Of a stretch of DNA of 64,000 nucleotides, positions 1-12,009 are shown one piece after another. Each line of letters opens with the position of its first letter. Position 1 is the first letter of the stretch. The position numbers and the translations under genes are program-made. The DNA is from Clitopilus passeckerianus (lineage: Eukaryota; Basidiomycota; Agaricomycetes; Agaricales; Entolomataceae), in NCBI GenBank assembly GCA_944990035.1, contig CALYLX010000157.1, forward strand, positions 620,001 through 684,000. Direction: 5' to 3'. Under the pieces are notes generated by a model. That model was given only the letters and a program-made list of their open reading frames with translations, was not told the origin of the DNA and made no database searches.

Positions 1-1677
1 CCTATGATAAACTATCTGTTAGATCAGGCTGACCAATACTTTTCAAGTGTTGCTGATCCGGATATTCCACTATATTGGGCACTTCACACACAGGGACCGA
101 CTCATCGTCTACCTGTAAATGTTCGCGAAATGAAACTCCGCGATATTCTGCAACGTCCAGAAGCAGAACAGAAGGAATGGCGTCATGCACAATCATTGGA
201 GTTAGAGTCACTCCAGGAACGTGATGTGTATGAGCTTGTTGATTTACCTCCAGGCCGAAAGACGATCAAAAACCGATGGGTATTTGATATCAAGTCTGAT
301 GGCAGAAAGAAGGCTAGACTCGTCGCCAAGGGTTTCTCACAAGTCGAAGGCATAGACTTCTCTGAAGTCTTTTCACCTGTCGTACGATTCGAGACCGTCC
401 GGACTCTTCTTGCTCTAGCAGCATTAGAGAACTGGTACCTACATGGTATTGATGTGTAAACCACTTTCCTCTACGGTCAACTTGACGAGGAAATATACAT
501 GGATCAACCGGAAGGGTTTAAAGATCCATCACAACCTAAAAAGGTTTGGCGACTAAAATGTGCCTTATATGGCCTTAAACAAGCCAGTTTGTCTTGGTGG
601 AGACAAATGACTAAATCCATGGAATCCCTTGGATTTAAACGAATGCTCAGCAACCCGGGAGTTTTTATCTACTGGAAAGGCAGCAAAACGGTTATTGCTG
701 TGGTCTACGTCGATGATGCAATGTTCATGGGGTCTGATCGGAACCTTGTCATACAGATGAAATCCGAATTCATGAAAAAATGGGAATGTCGTGATCTTGG
801 CGAAGCTAAGGAATTCCTACGTATGCGGATAACCAAACAGGGTAAAAAGATAAAACTTGACCAAGTTCCCTATTTGGAGAAAATCCTGCAGAAATACGGA
901 ATGACTAATGCTAAATGTTCCGCTCACACGCCTCTACCACAAGGCTGGGCTCCTACACCGAACAGCGCCGAAGTCGATCCCAAACTCCGACATGAATATC
1001 AATCCATTATTGGATCACTCTTGTACCTCATGTTAGGAACAAGACCTGATATTTCATATCCAGTCATTACGCTCGCTCAATATTCTGCGAATCCGAGTAA
1101 AGAGCATCTTGACAAAGCCAAACACGTGCTTAAGTATCTGGCAAACACGCCTAACTACGCACTTGTGTACAATGGAGCATCTAATCAGGCACTCCATGGC
1201 TGGACCGATTCGGACTGGGCATCTGATAGAAATGATCGCAAATCCATTTCCGGTTTCTTCTTGAAACTAGCTGGTGGTCTTGTGTCTTGGACGACATGTA
1301 AACAAAAGACTGTCGCACATTCGTCCACAGAAGCCGAATATATGGCTCTATCTGACACATCACGTCAGATTGTTTGGATGAGAAGTCTCTTCGCTGAGAT
1401 AGACCAAGATGTTTCCAAACCTACATGGTTAATTGGTGATAATCAAGGATCAATCTTTATGGGACAAAATCCTGTAACGGAGAAACGCTCTAAGCATATC
1501 GACATAAAATATCATGCTATACGGAACTTTGTCGAGGAACGTGCTATCGAGCTATACTTTGTACCCAGCGAAGAAAACACTGCTGACTTACTTACCAAGA
1601 ATTTGGATAAGATCAAGTTTGCGCGACATAGATCTAATCTGGGATTAGAATTCTATCGTCAATCTGTGAAGACTTAG
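1..1677 (+). pseudogene. Ty1/Copia retrotransposon pol (RT and RNase H part), one nonsense codon
   Basis: This is the 3' part of a Copia-type polyprotein; integrase and gag would lie left of the window. The first ~150 codons hold the start of the reverse transcriptase fingers (the stretch around WVFDIKSDG and ARLVAKGFSQ). A TAA at 457-459 interrupts the frame where Copia proteins normally read DVKTAFLYG. The same frame continues without shift to 1677. Downstream are the YVDD catalytic box (about 705-716) and the RNase H segment with WTDSDWASDRNDRKS, SSTEAEYMAL and KHIDIKYHAI. One AAA-to-TAA type change therefore seems to be the only defect visible here. The coding part is followed by a purine-rich tract and an LTR, as expected. 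The element probably acts in cytoplasmic particles, but this copy would need suppression of the stop. Confidence 0.93.
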
Positions 1678-1704
1678 ACAAGCTTCTTCATCTTCATGGG
1701 GGTG

Positions 1705-2089
1705 TGTTGGAATATTGACGCGTCTGGACACGTGACACATCACGTGATATCACCTGACACGACACGTGACTAGGGTCTAAGGTTATTCCATGACTCATAC
1801 GATATTACATTCATTACGTCAAGTATGACTCCATTACACACCATTATTACTATATATAGTTCCTCTTATATTCCGTACTATATTTAGCACATTCCATGAT
1901 GTTCTACATCATTCCATACGCTTACACATACATGGTCTGTGCGCACTTCATACTTGTATATATAGTGTACATTCTACACCATAATACTATAAGAGTTTTA
2001 CCACTCGTCCTTATATAGTTAGTACTCGCTTTAGTCTCTACACTCAAGGTAAGCGCCTCTATTAGTTGCACTTCCCCGCCTGCTCGACA
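1705..2089 (+). repeat. 3' LTR of the Copia element
   Basis: It begins TGTTGGAATATTGACGCG just after a G-rich tract (about 1696-1704) and ends TGCTCGACA. The ends are defined by comparison with the solo LTR at 38316-38687, which shares the start, the block TTCCGTACTATATTTAGCACA, the 'acatggtctgtg' block and the end. The 385-bp LTR carries several CACGTG palindromes and TATATA boxes. The 5' LTR is outside the window, so the target duplication (expected 5 bp, perhaps TAGTC at 2090-2094) cannot be checked. Confidence 0.85.
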
Positions 2090-2104
2090 TAGTCATTGTT
2101 CCAG

Positions 2105-2471
2105 GTTGAATGCTCAACAGAATCAGGTCACTCTGTCTCTGGTCTCCCTCGCGTCCATTCTCCTCACCGCCAACGTCGCTTGGATCTACGATGGCATCGG
2201 GGAAGCCACGTTCAAGGTCAGACTACTATCTGGCAATCATCTAGGACGTGATCGAGTGCTTGATTCATAGGCATACATTGATGATCTAGGACCTGGACCG
2301 TTTACATTTATAAACTCCTTACCGAGGATCGTCACTCACCTAACCTTATGGATCCAGCTTGCCTACAATTTCCCGTCGAAGTGGGCGGCAGTCGGGCTTA
2401 TTGCTGTGGCTTCGGTGCCCGAATTGTTGCATGTTGTTGCAAGGTTAATGGATAGTGATGAGCCGCTATAA
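2105..2471 (+). pseudogene. Family M membrane protein, copy 1 (3' half, cut off by Copia)
   Basis: Exon 3 is 2105-2216, exactly 112 nt, preceded by the acceptor TTCCAG. Exon 4 is 2271-2471, ending in TAA. The translated pieces read like the other M copies: hydrophobic SLVSLASILLTANVAWIYDG in exon 3 and LGPGPFTFINSLPRIVTHLT in exon 4. Exons 1 and 2 are not present; the Copia LTR ends 15 bp upstream of exon 3, so the retroelement appears to have landed in intron 2. The rest of the gene may lie left of the window. Function unknown; a multi-pass membrane protein is inferred from hydrophobicity. Confidence 0.8.
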
Positions 2472-4589
2472 GATCCCGGAAGTTTGTAAAAGGACGATTG
2501 AACGTTGCTTCGGCTGACCGTAGATGCACGAGCCTCGAGCCGCCGTAAGTCAGGTAGGTGTATTGGGCGAGAAGATGCGAGTAGAGGCTCTGAGGGTGGA
2601 AAAGTTAGAAGGTTTGATGTGGTGCGATCGAGATGGTAGGGAGAAGGGAGGAGGGTATAATGACTACTTGGGGATGGCCGCTAACTTCTTGAGATGTGGT
2701 CCCCAGAGGCAAGGCGCGAAGGGAAGAGTTGAAGCTATCGATATACAACGATGCCAGATCCCAAGGACCGGACCATCGCCATTCTTGATGGAGACTACCT
2801 ATAAGTGTGTTGAAAAAGCTGAGGTTTGCAATGTGTCCGCTTAAAAGATGCTTTGCTCTGCGGCTGGGCTAGAGAAGATCTTGCCGTAGAGACGGCAAAG
2901 TGGTATGTCGACCAGTCTTTTCACGAATCACGCAGGGTCCCTTCGAGCAAGTGGTTAGTATGCCAATGATCCAACAAACAGGAATGAGTGGCCTACTCAC
3001 TCTAGCCTATTTAACGTCCGGGTCAACTTTCGCGCCATGCTTCCGTCTTGGTCGACCCACGAAGCAAACTCGGTAGTATTCCTCGTCCAAAAGCGATGTC
3101 GAGCAGTTGCCGTTCTATCTTGTTCAACGTTTATCAAAGGCAAGATCGGCGGATATGAGATCTAAGATCTAAGATCTAGGTTCTGCAGAGGTCGTTTTTC
3201 TCCACCGTCGAGGCATGGAGAGAGGTGTGGTAGGACTCGCAGTTGTCTCTTTGTGAGTACCTGTGTCATCAGGAGAAAAGTCAATCCCGAATTTGCCCCT
3301 GTGAATTTCCCAGGCTTAAATTACGATCTAAATGGCCATATATGGCTCAGTAAGGTCTTGGCAACTCCTCGCTTAGATGATACACACTTCGCATGGGCAT
3401 CCTGGGCCACATTCACCTTGTCATGCGAATATATTTCGTGTATTGAACATACATGATCATATAATGTTCGACTCCTCACTGCATACGACATATTCCATTG
3501 ATTTTGACGTGGGAAACCTAACGGCAAAGGCCGTAGGTCATGCCTATGTTCAACTTGCTCGAGTTGAACTTGGCCTCATCAACCTTCTTCACCGACCGTC
3601 ACTGGTAAGTGTCTCCCTTACGATTTGTGTCTGCTGCTACATATCATTCGACAGATTGTCTTCTACTACCACTTCATACCCTCCACAACTTCAAGTTCTG
3701 CTGTCTTGCACCAAAATTGACATCGTAAGGGCTCAACATTTTGTGATGAATAAGCTAATCCACCAACATTTGAACTTTGCAGCTCGCACTGCTTTCAACG
3801 GCCAACGACGACTCGGACAAAATGGTGGGCTTGGTGGGCATCTTCTGACGGCGATCAGAAGTTACCAGTTACCGACACAGGTTTGTCACTTATTGCCATT
3901 ACGGATGTCAATGATGAGCTGACATGGATCGCATTCTTGTAGCCACCCGAACACGGATGTTTGACCTAGTATGTGTCGTCAGGTCCCTCTTTACGCTCGC
4001 TAACGATCTTCATGTCTAGATCGCTCGTTAACGGTCGTTGTCTACCTTCCACTACTAGCGGCATCTTTACGATGCCAAGGTAAATATTTTGATGGACTCC
4101 CTGCCCATAAGGAATTCTCAGAATCTTTCCAGCACCGGATACTCAGAAGCCCTGGCATTGCAAGGGGCTTGGTGGATTAGGGAGGCTTCTTTGAGACACA
4201 TTTCTTAGGAGGTGTACTTTTAGTTACATAGTAGAACCACCTGTAGTAGATACTTTAGCACAGCCAATATATTAATGACAATTTCGAGAATAACAGTTGA
4301 ATGGTAATTGAAACTCCATAATCCATGTGAAGCCTGAAGAAAAATTTGGGCCTCTATGCAAAAAGTCAATCGATATATAGGCCTTCAACTACTACCATGG
4401 CTCGCTGACATTCCGAACATTCATAATCTAGGTGAAACTTCACAGGGAAAGTGCTCAACACGAAAAAAGTCAATCTATATATTCCTGAGTGACACTTTAG
4501 CCGACCAGATGCCCTATGTGGGGAATGTGGGCTATATATTCCTATATATGCCCATATATGCTTTTCACGAAAGCCCTGATGGTTCATCG
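2472..4589. other. Gene-poor stretch, no recognised gene
   Basis: No ORF here resembles a known protein. It holds a short dispersed repeat (listed separately) and a triplicated GATCTAA at about 3158-3180. At about 3460-4020 there is a run of GT..AG-like signals around ORFs that could be a decayed spliced gene. I could not assemble a convincing reading frame. Confidence 0.5.
2660..2790 (+). repeat. Dispersed repeat, partner at 28.7-28.9 kb (minus strand)
   Basis: The core, with 'cttgagatgt', 'cccagaggca' and 'gaagctatcgatatac', matches the reverse complement of roughly 28760-28870, with scattered changes. It lies next to M copy 1, while the partner lies in the mosaic near M copy 4. It is probably a duplicated gene flank rather than a gene. 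Confidence 0.6.
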
Positions 4590-4985
4590 ACGCAGGGAGA
4601 GTGGACCGTGGCTGTGCCCGAGTACAGCTGCTCTCTCTTCCTCCCTTCAAGTTCGTTGCCGTCTGGTTGCATGCACATGTCTTGAGGGTGCCTACGTCAT
4701 TGAACGGTAGCCGCCACCCACCAATACAAACGAAAACTCCGAGGATGGCTAAGCTACGCCTTCGCTAGGTAAACCTCTCTCATCTCGTCTAACCTGACAA
4801 CCACTAAAGTACTAACTGCGTACCTTTTTCAGCGAAGCATTCGTCATAGTCTCTCTCACCCTCTTCCTCCCTATATGTCTCGGACAAGGATATCTATGGC
4901 CTGAAACAATAGAGCCATGTTCCTCAAAGGCCATCTCCAACTCTTCCGACTCTAGTGTAGCAGCCTCTCGTTTCTTCCGAGCACT
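4590..4985 (+). pseudogene. ATG22 promoter plus exon 1-2 fragment (decayed copy)
   Basis: From about 4600 to 4710 the sequence matches the region just upstream of the intact ATG22-like gene at 20.4-22.5 kb. From 4707 it matches exon 1 (VAATHQYKRKLRGWLSYAFA), the short first intron and the start of exon 2 (SEAFVIVSLTLFLPIC). The ATG start is ACG here. An internal stretch of exon 2 is lost, the reading frame decays, and the copy stops abruptly at the start of the carrier pseudogene. It is a truncated duplicate, not a gene; because its promoter came with it, it arose by DNA duplication rather than retroposition. Confidence 0.85.
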
Positions 4986-6345
4986 ATGACTGCGGATACA
5001 TCGCAAGCTGCTCCTAGAGAAGAGGGCTCTGACGGATGGCAAGAACTACGCGCCCAGAAAGCCTAATTGTACGATTTGCAGACGCCTTTGCTGCCTGCAC
5101 AGAATGAGGGCATTGGTCTGCTAGGATCTTCATACCAGGCCTCTCGAACCCTGAGGATGCGGATGTACGCCTTTCAAAGTCCTCCCAAAATCTCTCAGCT
5201 GACATTGGCCTAGTTTAAACCGAAGTTCTTGAAAGCGGCGCTTAGTGGTGGGTTAAGTGGCACAGCAGGTAATTTGACCTTTCTCTAATCTTGAGCAGAC
5301 GTCTAATGGTCTTGCAGGTTCTCAATCTCATGGTAAACTTCGCCCTACTCTGTTCTACACCGACCTGATGAACTTGCCTCCCAGCCTCTGCGCACTATCA
5401 TGAACTCCCAGTACCGCTATGGCATGTCAACATCAGTACCCATCCAGAGCTGCATCAAGACGATGGTTATTCGCGATACTATCAAGGCCTTGCAGCTGCA
5501 CTTGTTTAAGGCCCTGTAGCCCAGTTTGGATACCCTGCTACAAACGCTTGCATACTCGCGTTGCCGCAGTCCAACCGGTAGTTGAAGGACCTCGCTGCCC
5601 TCTTCAAGACTGTCTTTGCAAGTCTGGCTGCTGCCGCATTCAGGGTGGTGTTGACACCGAGTAATACCGTCAAGCCTACCACGTAGACGCAGGGTAGAGG
5701 TAGGCTGGCCATTCTCCGACCTAGAGTGAGTTCCTCATTCCCCATGTTCACGAGCTCATCTTGAACTCTAGATAAGGAAGTACAGGTTCCGAACGATGAG
5801 TTAGCCTTTGCAACTGCTTCTGCGCCCTTCGCTGGCCATTACCTGGTATGTGGCTCCCACTTCCTGTTGTCTGCACTCGACTCACCGTCTCCTTTCCATT
5901 TATAGTGGTTGGCATGTACAACTACCCCGGACGCGAATCTTCCTCCCGCCGACACTCTTGGGGCCAAATTCCTCCGACGAGCTTTCATCGGTTTTATTGC
6001 TTCCGTAGCGTCTGACACCATCTCAGATTCCCTTCGCGCGGTCAAGACATACCTTTGGGTTAACGAGATGCGTATAGGGTACGCTGATGCTGCAAAGGCT
6101 GTCGCAGCCTACGATGGCATCAAAGGCCTGTTTAGGAGGGGTTTGAAGACGAGGACCATACGAATGGGTTGCAACCCATTATGTTCTCCGTGCTTTGGAG
6201 ACTATGCTTGGATATGTATGTTTTTCTGCTCTCGGGATTGACGTAGCCTCGTGCTAACCTTTCTTCGTTGTATAGCTGGAATGAGAAGAATAAATAGAAG
6301 GATAGATGTTTGGAGACCGCTATTAGGGTTCATGTGTTTCGGAGC
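4986..6345 (+). pseudogene. Mitochondrial-carrier-like pseudogene
   Basis: This is a decayed copy of the gene at 58834-60377. It opens with an ATG and the equivalent of MTTDNSQATP, has a TAA inside the first exon equivalent, and keeps recognisable intron boundaries. Later blocks match the intact gene: MNSQYRYGMSTSVPIQ around 5400 (intact MNYQYRFGTSTTVAIQ), then frameshifts. The best-kept block (about 5909-6170) is LPPADTLGAKFLRRAFIGFIASVASDTISDSLRAVKTY with the DGIKGLFRRGLKTR tail. Several frameshifts and stops make a functional product very unlikely. It is convergent with L copy 1, as the intact carrier is with L copy 3. Confidence 0.92.
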
Positions 6346-6414
6346 TTATTGAATCTCATCGGATTAGACGTTCCTTCTTGCGTGGACATGTTAGTTATTC
6401 TGGGATGATTAACG

Positions 6415-6565
6415 CTCATCAAAGATGGCAAACCTGCACCCAACGCAAAGACGGTTGTGGTTCAGCTAAGAAAGAGGCCAGGGCCCCTGACCGAGTTCGT
6501 CGAGGCCATGATCTTTCATCCCAAAATACGCAAGAAATCCAGAAGGATGAAGACGGTACAACGTA
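6415..6565 (+). other. Small coding-like block downstream of carrier pseudogene
   Basis: In one frame this reads VVVQLRKRPGPLTEFV followed by IFHPKIRKKSRRMKTV. The same peptide pattern (VAVQLRKRPGSLTEFV, then ILHPKIHKKLRVMKKV) occurs on the minus strand at about 58610-58760, downstream of the intact carrier. Similarity at the peptide level suggests a small exon or gene duplicated with the block. No start or partner exon was identified and no family was recognised. Confidence 0.4.
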
Positions 6566-6846
6566 GGACGGTCATGCAACCGTAACCGACAGGCGTTATG
6601 TGCTCTGAAGCGCTGACGGCCGAGTGCTGACCATGTCTAATTCCTACAAGAACACGTTTAGGTGCGTCTCTACTCCTGGTCGTCCTTCTGTCTTAAACTA
6701 ACACAAATATCAATAGCGAGTCCTGCTACACCAGTACAGTCCTAACGACGAAGTATACTATACAATTCCATTGAAGCGCCAAAACATGTCGACCTTTGAT
6801 TCCGTTTTCTGAAGCCCAGTCACTTTCTGCACCTGCCTTTCAAAAG

Positions 6847-9599
6847 CTAATAAGAAGGCGAAAACCCCGATCCTTGATCGCCCACTTCCACTCTCCTTTG
6901 CTTGCTCGGCCCAGGCATATCGTCATCCTCCTTTTCTTCCCTTCTCCTAATTCTGGAACCCGTCTGACGCCTCGCTGCCTCCTCCAAGAGAAGATGAGCA
7001 GGGACCATATCCTGGACCTTCCGGAATCGAAGTGGCTGCTCTTTGCTCTGCGTAGCATCGTACAAGAGGCGGAGATGCCTGGCATTCAGCCCATGAACTC
7101 CCTTGTTATCATCACATAGTTCGCTCCCACTACCGGGCAGCGGGACCTCTGAGGGCCAGTTCTCAAACTCGCACCCACGTTCACCGAGGATTCGTATCAG
7201 GGTCTTCCATGGTAGACTCGTTTGCTGATTCTTTCGTGGGGTAAGGGCTGTGATTTGCCTGGTGGTTGACTCGAGATCTGTCAAGAGGTTGATGATGTGC
7301 GTCTTGATAGCTTCAATTTGTGAGGATTTGCTAATTCGCTTCTGGTTTCCGGGTTGTTGAGAGGGGCGTATGTCTTTCTCCCAGGTCTGTCCTACCGTTG
7401 TCGAATGGTAGTCATTTTGAGTCCCAGAGTCGAGCTGAAAGTGGCAAGGTAAGCTTTGATAATCATCACCGACCAGAGGGGTGTCACCTTCTCGTTCCTC
7501 ATACCCTTTAGACCATGATTGCTTATTTTCCTTAAAAGCGTGCCACGATTGACGCCAGCTTTCTCTGCAATATCAATCTTTGTCTCGTGAGACAAGGAGC
7601 TAGATTATACTGAAGCAAGACTCACCAAGTCGTTTAGGAGCTCGCCTACTAGCTCTTTCTTTTGTTCCACGCATTTATGTTGTGTGACACACGCATGGAA
7701 CGCCTGCCTCACTTCATCGGCAGAGATATTCTGGCACAAATCCGCGCTACATCCGAATACGGTCTCATGGCAGAGGTCAACCCCTAAAAATGTTGCCGAG
7801 GCCAGGTACAAGTCCAAGTGGTCCCCATCCTCATCTGGATCAATGTCCCCACAGGACTTTAGTTGTCCGTCAAGGATTCGGCGCTTTAGTGGAAGAATTG
7901 AACCTGTCTGTAAAGGAGTCTTAAGTGCGTCTGCAATCCAAATCCCATCCATATCCAACCCTAACATGATGTCGCGGAAAGTAGAGAAGTCGGGGAATGG
8001 ACGCGACCTGCTCTTTGAATTCGCATCCACCAAGCATACAAGGGCACCTATTACAGCCCTGTAGTCTGCAAGTTCCCGTATATCGTCGTCGGGTAGGTAT
8101 CGTATCGCCATCTCAATTGTTTCCTCGGCCATCCTCCAGTCCTCATAGGTCGGGACATGCATACTGTGCATGCAGTATGAGTGGATTATCGGGTCATCGC
8201 GACCGTCGTATGTCCATTCTGAGCCGAATATTTTACCCGCCAGACCGGCCTTCATGCCCCCCGGCATGACCCACCCATCCATGTCTGCTGAGCGGAGGTA
8301 GTTGATGACGCGGGCTACGCCCACACCCGTACTTAGAAGAGCAGTGGGGGCGGTTACCTCACGTATCATTGATGTGAGCCAATTCAACCACGCTCTAACA
8401 TCGGTGTTATCTTCTTCCCAATCGAGTTGATTCCAAATCTGCCAAAGAAAACGCAGATATTTGCTGGGAGTATAGGTTGACACCTCAGTGGGTACGCCAT
8501 AGATCTTTTGCAGGCCTATTTCGGATAAATATAGCGGCCTTCCGGGTAGAGTGACAATTACCAGCCGCAGTGAGTTTATCGTATTATAATCAAATACTTC
8601 GACGTACCCGTCATCTAAACATGCTCCGCAGAAGACCGTGACAAGCGTATCAACAACTGGCCTCCGTATGCAGCATGCCTGGTTTACGATATCAAGGAGC
8701 GCAAACAGTAAGCCCAGGGTCCAGTTGCGGGCGGGCCTACAAGTATGCCCTAAATCTTCCAACGTGCTGATGTAGTTTTGCCAGCCAGCCTGGGGCAAAG
8801 ACTTCCTCTTGGAGTCTGGTATGAAGCCGCCAAAATCGCACAAAAATGAGCGAACAGTCCGACCACTAATTCCTCGGCGTTGGTCAATTTCCCGAATAGT
8901 ATCGGACGTGGTGATAATCCAGGCAATGGCAAAATATCGTAGCATAGGTGTTCCGCAATTTTTTAATGATGCCTGGCATGATGAACTCGTCATAGCAGAT
9001 GCCGGCTGAGGTGAGCCTGCGTGGCGATCAGGCAGTGGGTCCCGCTCTATGTTGCGAAGGCGGCGTTTGAGGATTTCTGTAGCGCCCAGGACCTCTGTTT
9101 TTGAAAGGCGGGCAGCAGAGTGGGATCCGCGAAAGCTCCCGTCAGAATGGGACCAGCCAGATCTCTGTTTCTCAGGTCCCTGAGTTTCGTCTCCGTCGTT
9201 CCACAGCCAAATGGCTTCCTTCTCCAGGATCTCGTACCAGGCGTCTATAGCCAATGAGCGTGTGTCGAAACATAAAGTAAGCACCCATTCCCAAATAAAA
9301 AGAAACCGATTAGTGCCCATGGTCTCGAACTGGTGTTGATCGAGATCCCCCCGAAGAAAGCGCTCGCAAGTGGTGAAGAGTTCCTTGTCATCCTCAAGAC
9401 GAGGACTGGTTAAATTACCACGTGTAATTCCTGCTTCAAGTGAATCAGCTGGAGAAAAGCTGGCAGGAAGACCCTGTATGGCGACCGTATGCTCTGGAGG
9501 GCCCTGTATTGCTGAACTGAATGATTTTGGGAGCAAGGAGGGTGAATTCCTGGTGCCAAATGGGTCCAAAGGGTGCATTCTTCTCAGGGAGGCTACCAT
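6847..9599 (-). CDS. Family L large protein of unknown function, copy 1
   Basis: Exon 1 (9599 to about 7625) encodes ~655 residues without a stop. A ~48-nt intron follows (gtgagt...caaag), then exon 2 to the stop at 6847. Conserved blocks shared with L copies 2 and 3 are an N-terminal DRFLRGDLDQHQFETMGTNR-type segment followed by LLFIWEWVLTLCF. Next come a helix-turn-helix-like IREIDQRRGISGRTVRSF, a CxxC-xxxx-GYVE-x-FD block and STYTPSKYLRFLW. The C-terminal block is SLPWKTLIRILGERG, then ENWPSEVPLPGSG and KGVHGLNARHLRLLYDAT, with a basic tail. Between about 7285 and 7392 the frame changes, so a frameshift or an unrecognised intron breaks exon 2. No known family was recognised. It is possibly nuclear, given the basic tail and HTH-like part (inference). 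Its divergent neighbour is an F-box gene, not an M gene. Confidence 0.75.
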
Positions 9600-10069
9600 G
9601 TTGATGAAGCTCCTATAGAAAGAAAAGAGCGAAATAACTCACGTCAGGCGGTCGGTCGAAGGAAGCAGCAAGGTTGCAGCTTTGGTTGCGAAGTGCTTAT
9701 CACAGTCTCGAGAAAAGAGGCAGGCGGGGATTATGGTGTGAAAAATGCCTGGGCCAAGCAACGACAAGTTCCGGACTTGCGCAACTTGCGTATGAAACAC
9801 TGTACAAAGCTACACAAGTCGTTATCATGATCTCGACCAAATGGGTAACAAGATGGTGTGAAAGCTGATGTGACGTTGAGTTGGGTTCCGTTTTCCCTCA
9901 AGACCTTGTGACTCGTGGTTTGAGGAGGATGTGGAATCTGGGCCTGATCATGGCGGCTGCAGATCATCCCAATGGCTCTCGTTCCTTTCTACTGTCATGG
10001 CGCATTCTGATTTTCGCAGAGTGGGTAACAAAGCTCATTGCCACAGCTCAGATCCAACGTATATCAGCC

Positions 10070-11773
10070 CTAGTACCTCCAAATATTCCCCGCCCCCTTG
10101 AAACTAGTAATCGACCTAACCACCTCCTTCACATTCGCCATAATAAACCTCTCCCTTTGCTCAGCTCCACTAGAATAACCGAACTTGGATTCCCGCTCTG
10201 TTCTGTGGTTTTTGATATAGACGGAGAGATCGACGAGGTTCCAGTCAATCCTTGCTGGATTTTGGTGTGATGCTGGAAGCGTCGGTGGTGGGTATAGTGG
10301 GACGAAAAATTCAAGATCCAGTTGACGCTGTGAAGGATTGAAGAGAAGATGGTCAGCTAGCTGGCTCAAGTAATGGAGGTAGAATTAGTAGAAGAAAGGG
10401 CTTACATCGTCTTTCTCAATTACGACGGTCAACGAGTAGAGAGCAGGGAACTTGGCTGCTAAGACCCGTAGTATATCGGGTGAGAGATTGATTACCTCCA
10501 AGGATAGTCGCTTCAAAACACAGACTCGGTCTGAGAGGATCGCAGCCACAGACCTAACCTCAGTCAAGCCGAGATACCGGTCTGCCAAACGAAGATCGGT
10601 TACGGCATCAGGTATACGAGAAAGAAGTGACTGCGTGAGGGATTGACTGAGTGGTAATGAGATGTGTAAAGTCTTGACGTTGGGAAGCCCAGGATCAATT
10701 AAGGCGAGGTGGTGGCAGAAAGCGGACCAGTTCAGGTTCCTTGATTCTAAGCGTTCTTCGTCGTGTTCGCGGGGAGGGAGGAGTTCCAAGTGATGGAGGC
10801 CAAAGGTATTTGTTTGTAGAAGGTTTGCGAGGCCCTTTGAATCAGATAGATGTTCTTCGTCGCAGGGAATTTGTATGATGAGTTTGTGTAGCTGTGGGAG
10901 GGATCCCAGGGAGTGAAGGAAAGGAGAGTGGTCGCCGGAGGCTTGGGATGCAAGCCGTAGAGCACGAAGGGAGGACTTGAGGCTGTTGATATATGGTGCA
11001 ACCACATCCATCAAAATCGACTCGTTCTCCTTTGAAATGGTCTCTTCTCTGGCGTTAAAGTCGAAGTGTAGATCAAGTTCTTCCAGGCGAAGCCCGCTCA
11101 TGAGTGGGATGAGAGACCGAAGTCTGGTGAGGTGCCCACTAAGGGTCAACTTGCAGAGGTTGGTTCGAAATGCTTGATTGGCGGACGACAGAAAGTCGCT
11201 GGCTGGAGTCGTGAGCGATAGGTTCCTCCATTCGACGACGAACTCCTTGACATTGACCATCAACCTCATGGCTCTGCGCATTGCAGCAAGAATGGCTTTC
11301 GTATCCCCAACAATACCGAGGCGTCGGACGAACGAGATCGATGGGTCGTCGGTGTCGCGTTGGTTATCTGAGATACAGAGAAGTTTCTGAATGGATGTGG
11401 ACATGCTTGATTTCCGGCTTGGCGAGTCTGTTGCCTTCCCGTCGATACGTTCCAGTGGTATGTTGAGCAGTCTCTTCATGAACCATGCTTGGATATATAG
11501 TCTTCGGACATGAGACGCAATTGCTGGATTCCTTCACAGCCATTTATCAGTACAAACGGGAAAAAACGGATGGTATCGTACTCACTCAAGCCGCCTCAAC
11601 TTCTGCGCCATGCCTTTGTTCGGGTCAATCCACGACACGACTCGATACCTCTCATCCAACACAATATTTAACAGTTGCCTATTCACTCGAATGAGGCCGT
11701 CCAGCTCTCGCGGCTGCAGATATGCCGCTATGAGTTCCCAGATATCTTGCGGAAGGTCATCGGCTTGGGCCAT
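10070..11773 (-). CDS. F-box/leucine-rich protein, 3 exons
   Basis: Exon 1 starts at 11773 with an F-box: LPQDIWELIAAYLQPRELDG and the VNRQLLNIVLDERYR that follows. Intron 1 runs gtgagtacg...gctgtgaag; exon 2 continues through the large ORF to about 10406. Intron 2 is gtaagccc...ccttcacag, and exon 3 (RQLDLEFFVPLYPPP...) ends at 10070. The middle holds repeated leucine-rich segments such as LRLEELDLHF, LPQLHKLIIQIP and LPNVKTLHISLP. F-box proteins usually act as substrate receptors of SCF ubiquitin ligases, and expanded families are common in Agaricomycetes. Total is about 510 residues and no defect is seen. The substrate cannot be inferred. Confidence 0.85.
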
Positions 11774-12009
11774 TGAAGCGGACTGGTTTCGTTGACTTCA
11801 GGAATGGCCAGTCAGGTGGTTGTAGAATCAGGAGACAAGGCTGTATCTCTGTGAACCCCGCGCCCACCGGGCTAGTAATAGTGGCTGTTCATCGGCTTGA
11901 CTGGCAGCTTGCGTGATAGTGACGGTGAGAGCTTGGGTGGAGGTGGCAGTGCTCCCCATGCAGTGAGCGAACGATTCAGAGCAGTCAAAAAGTTTAGGCT
12001 TTAGGCCTT

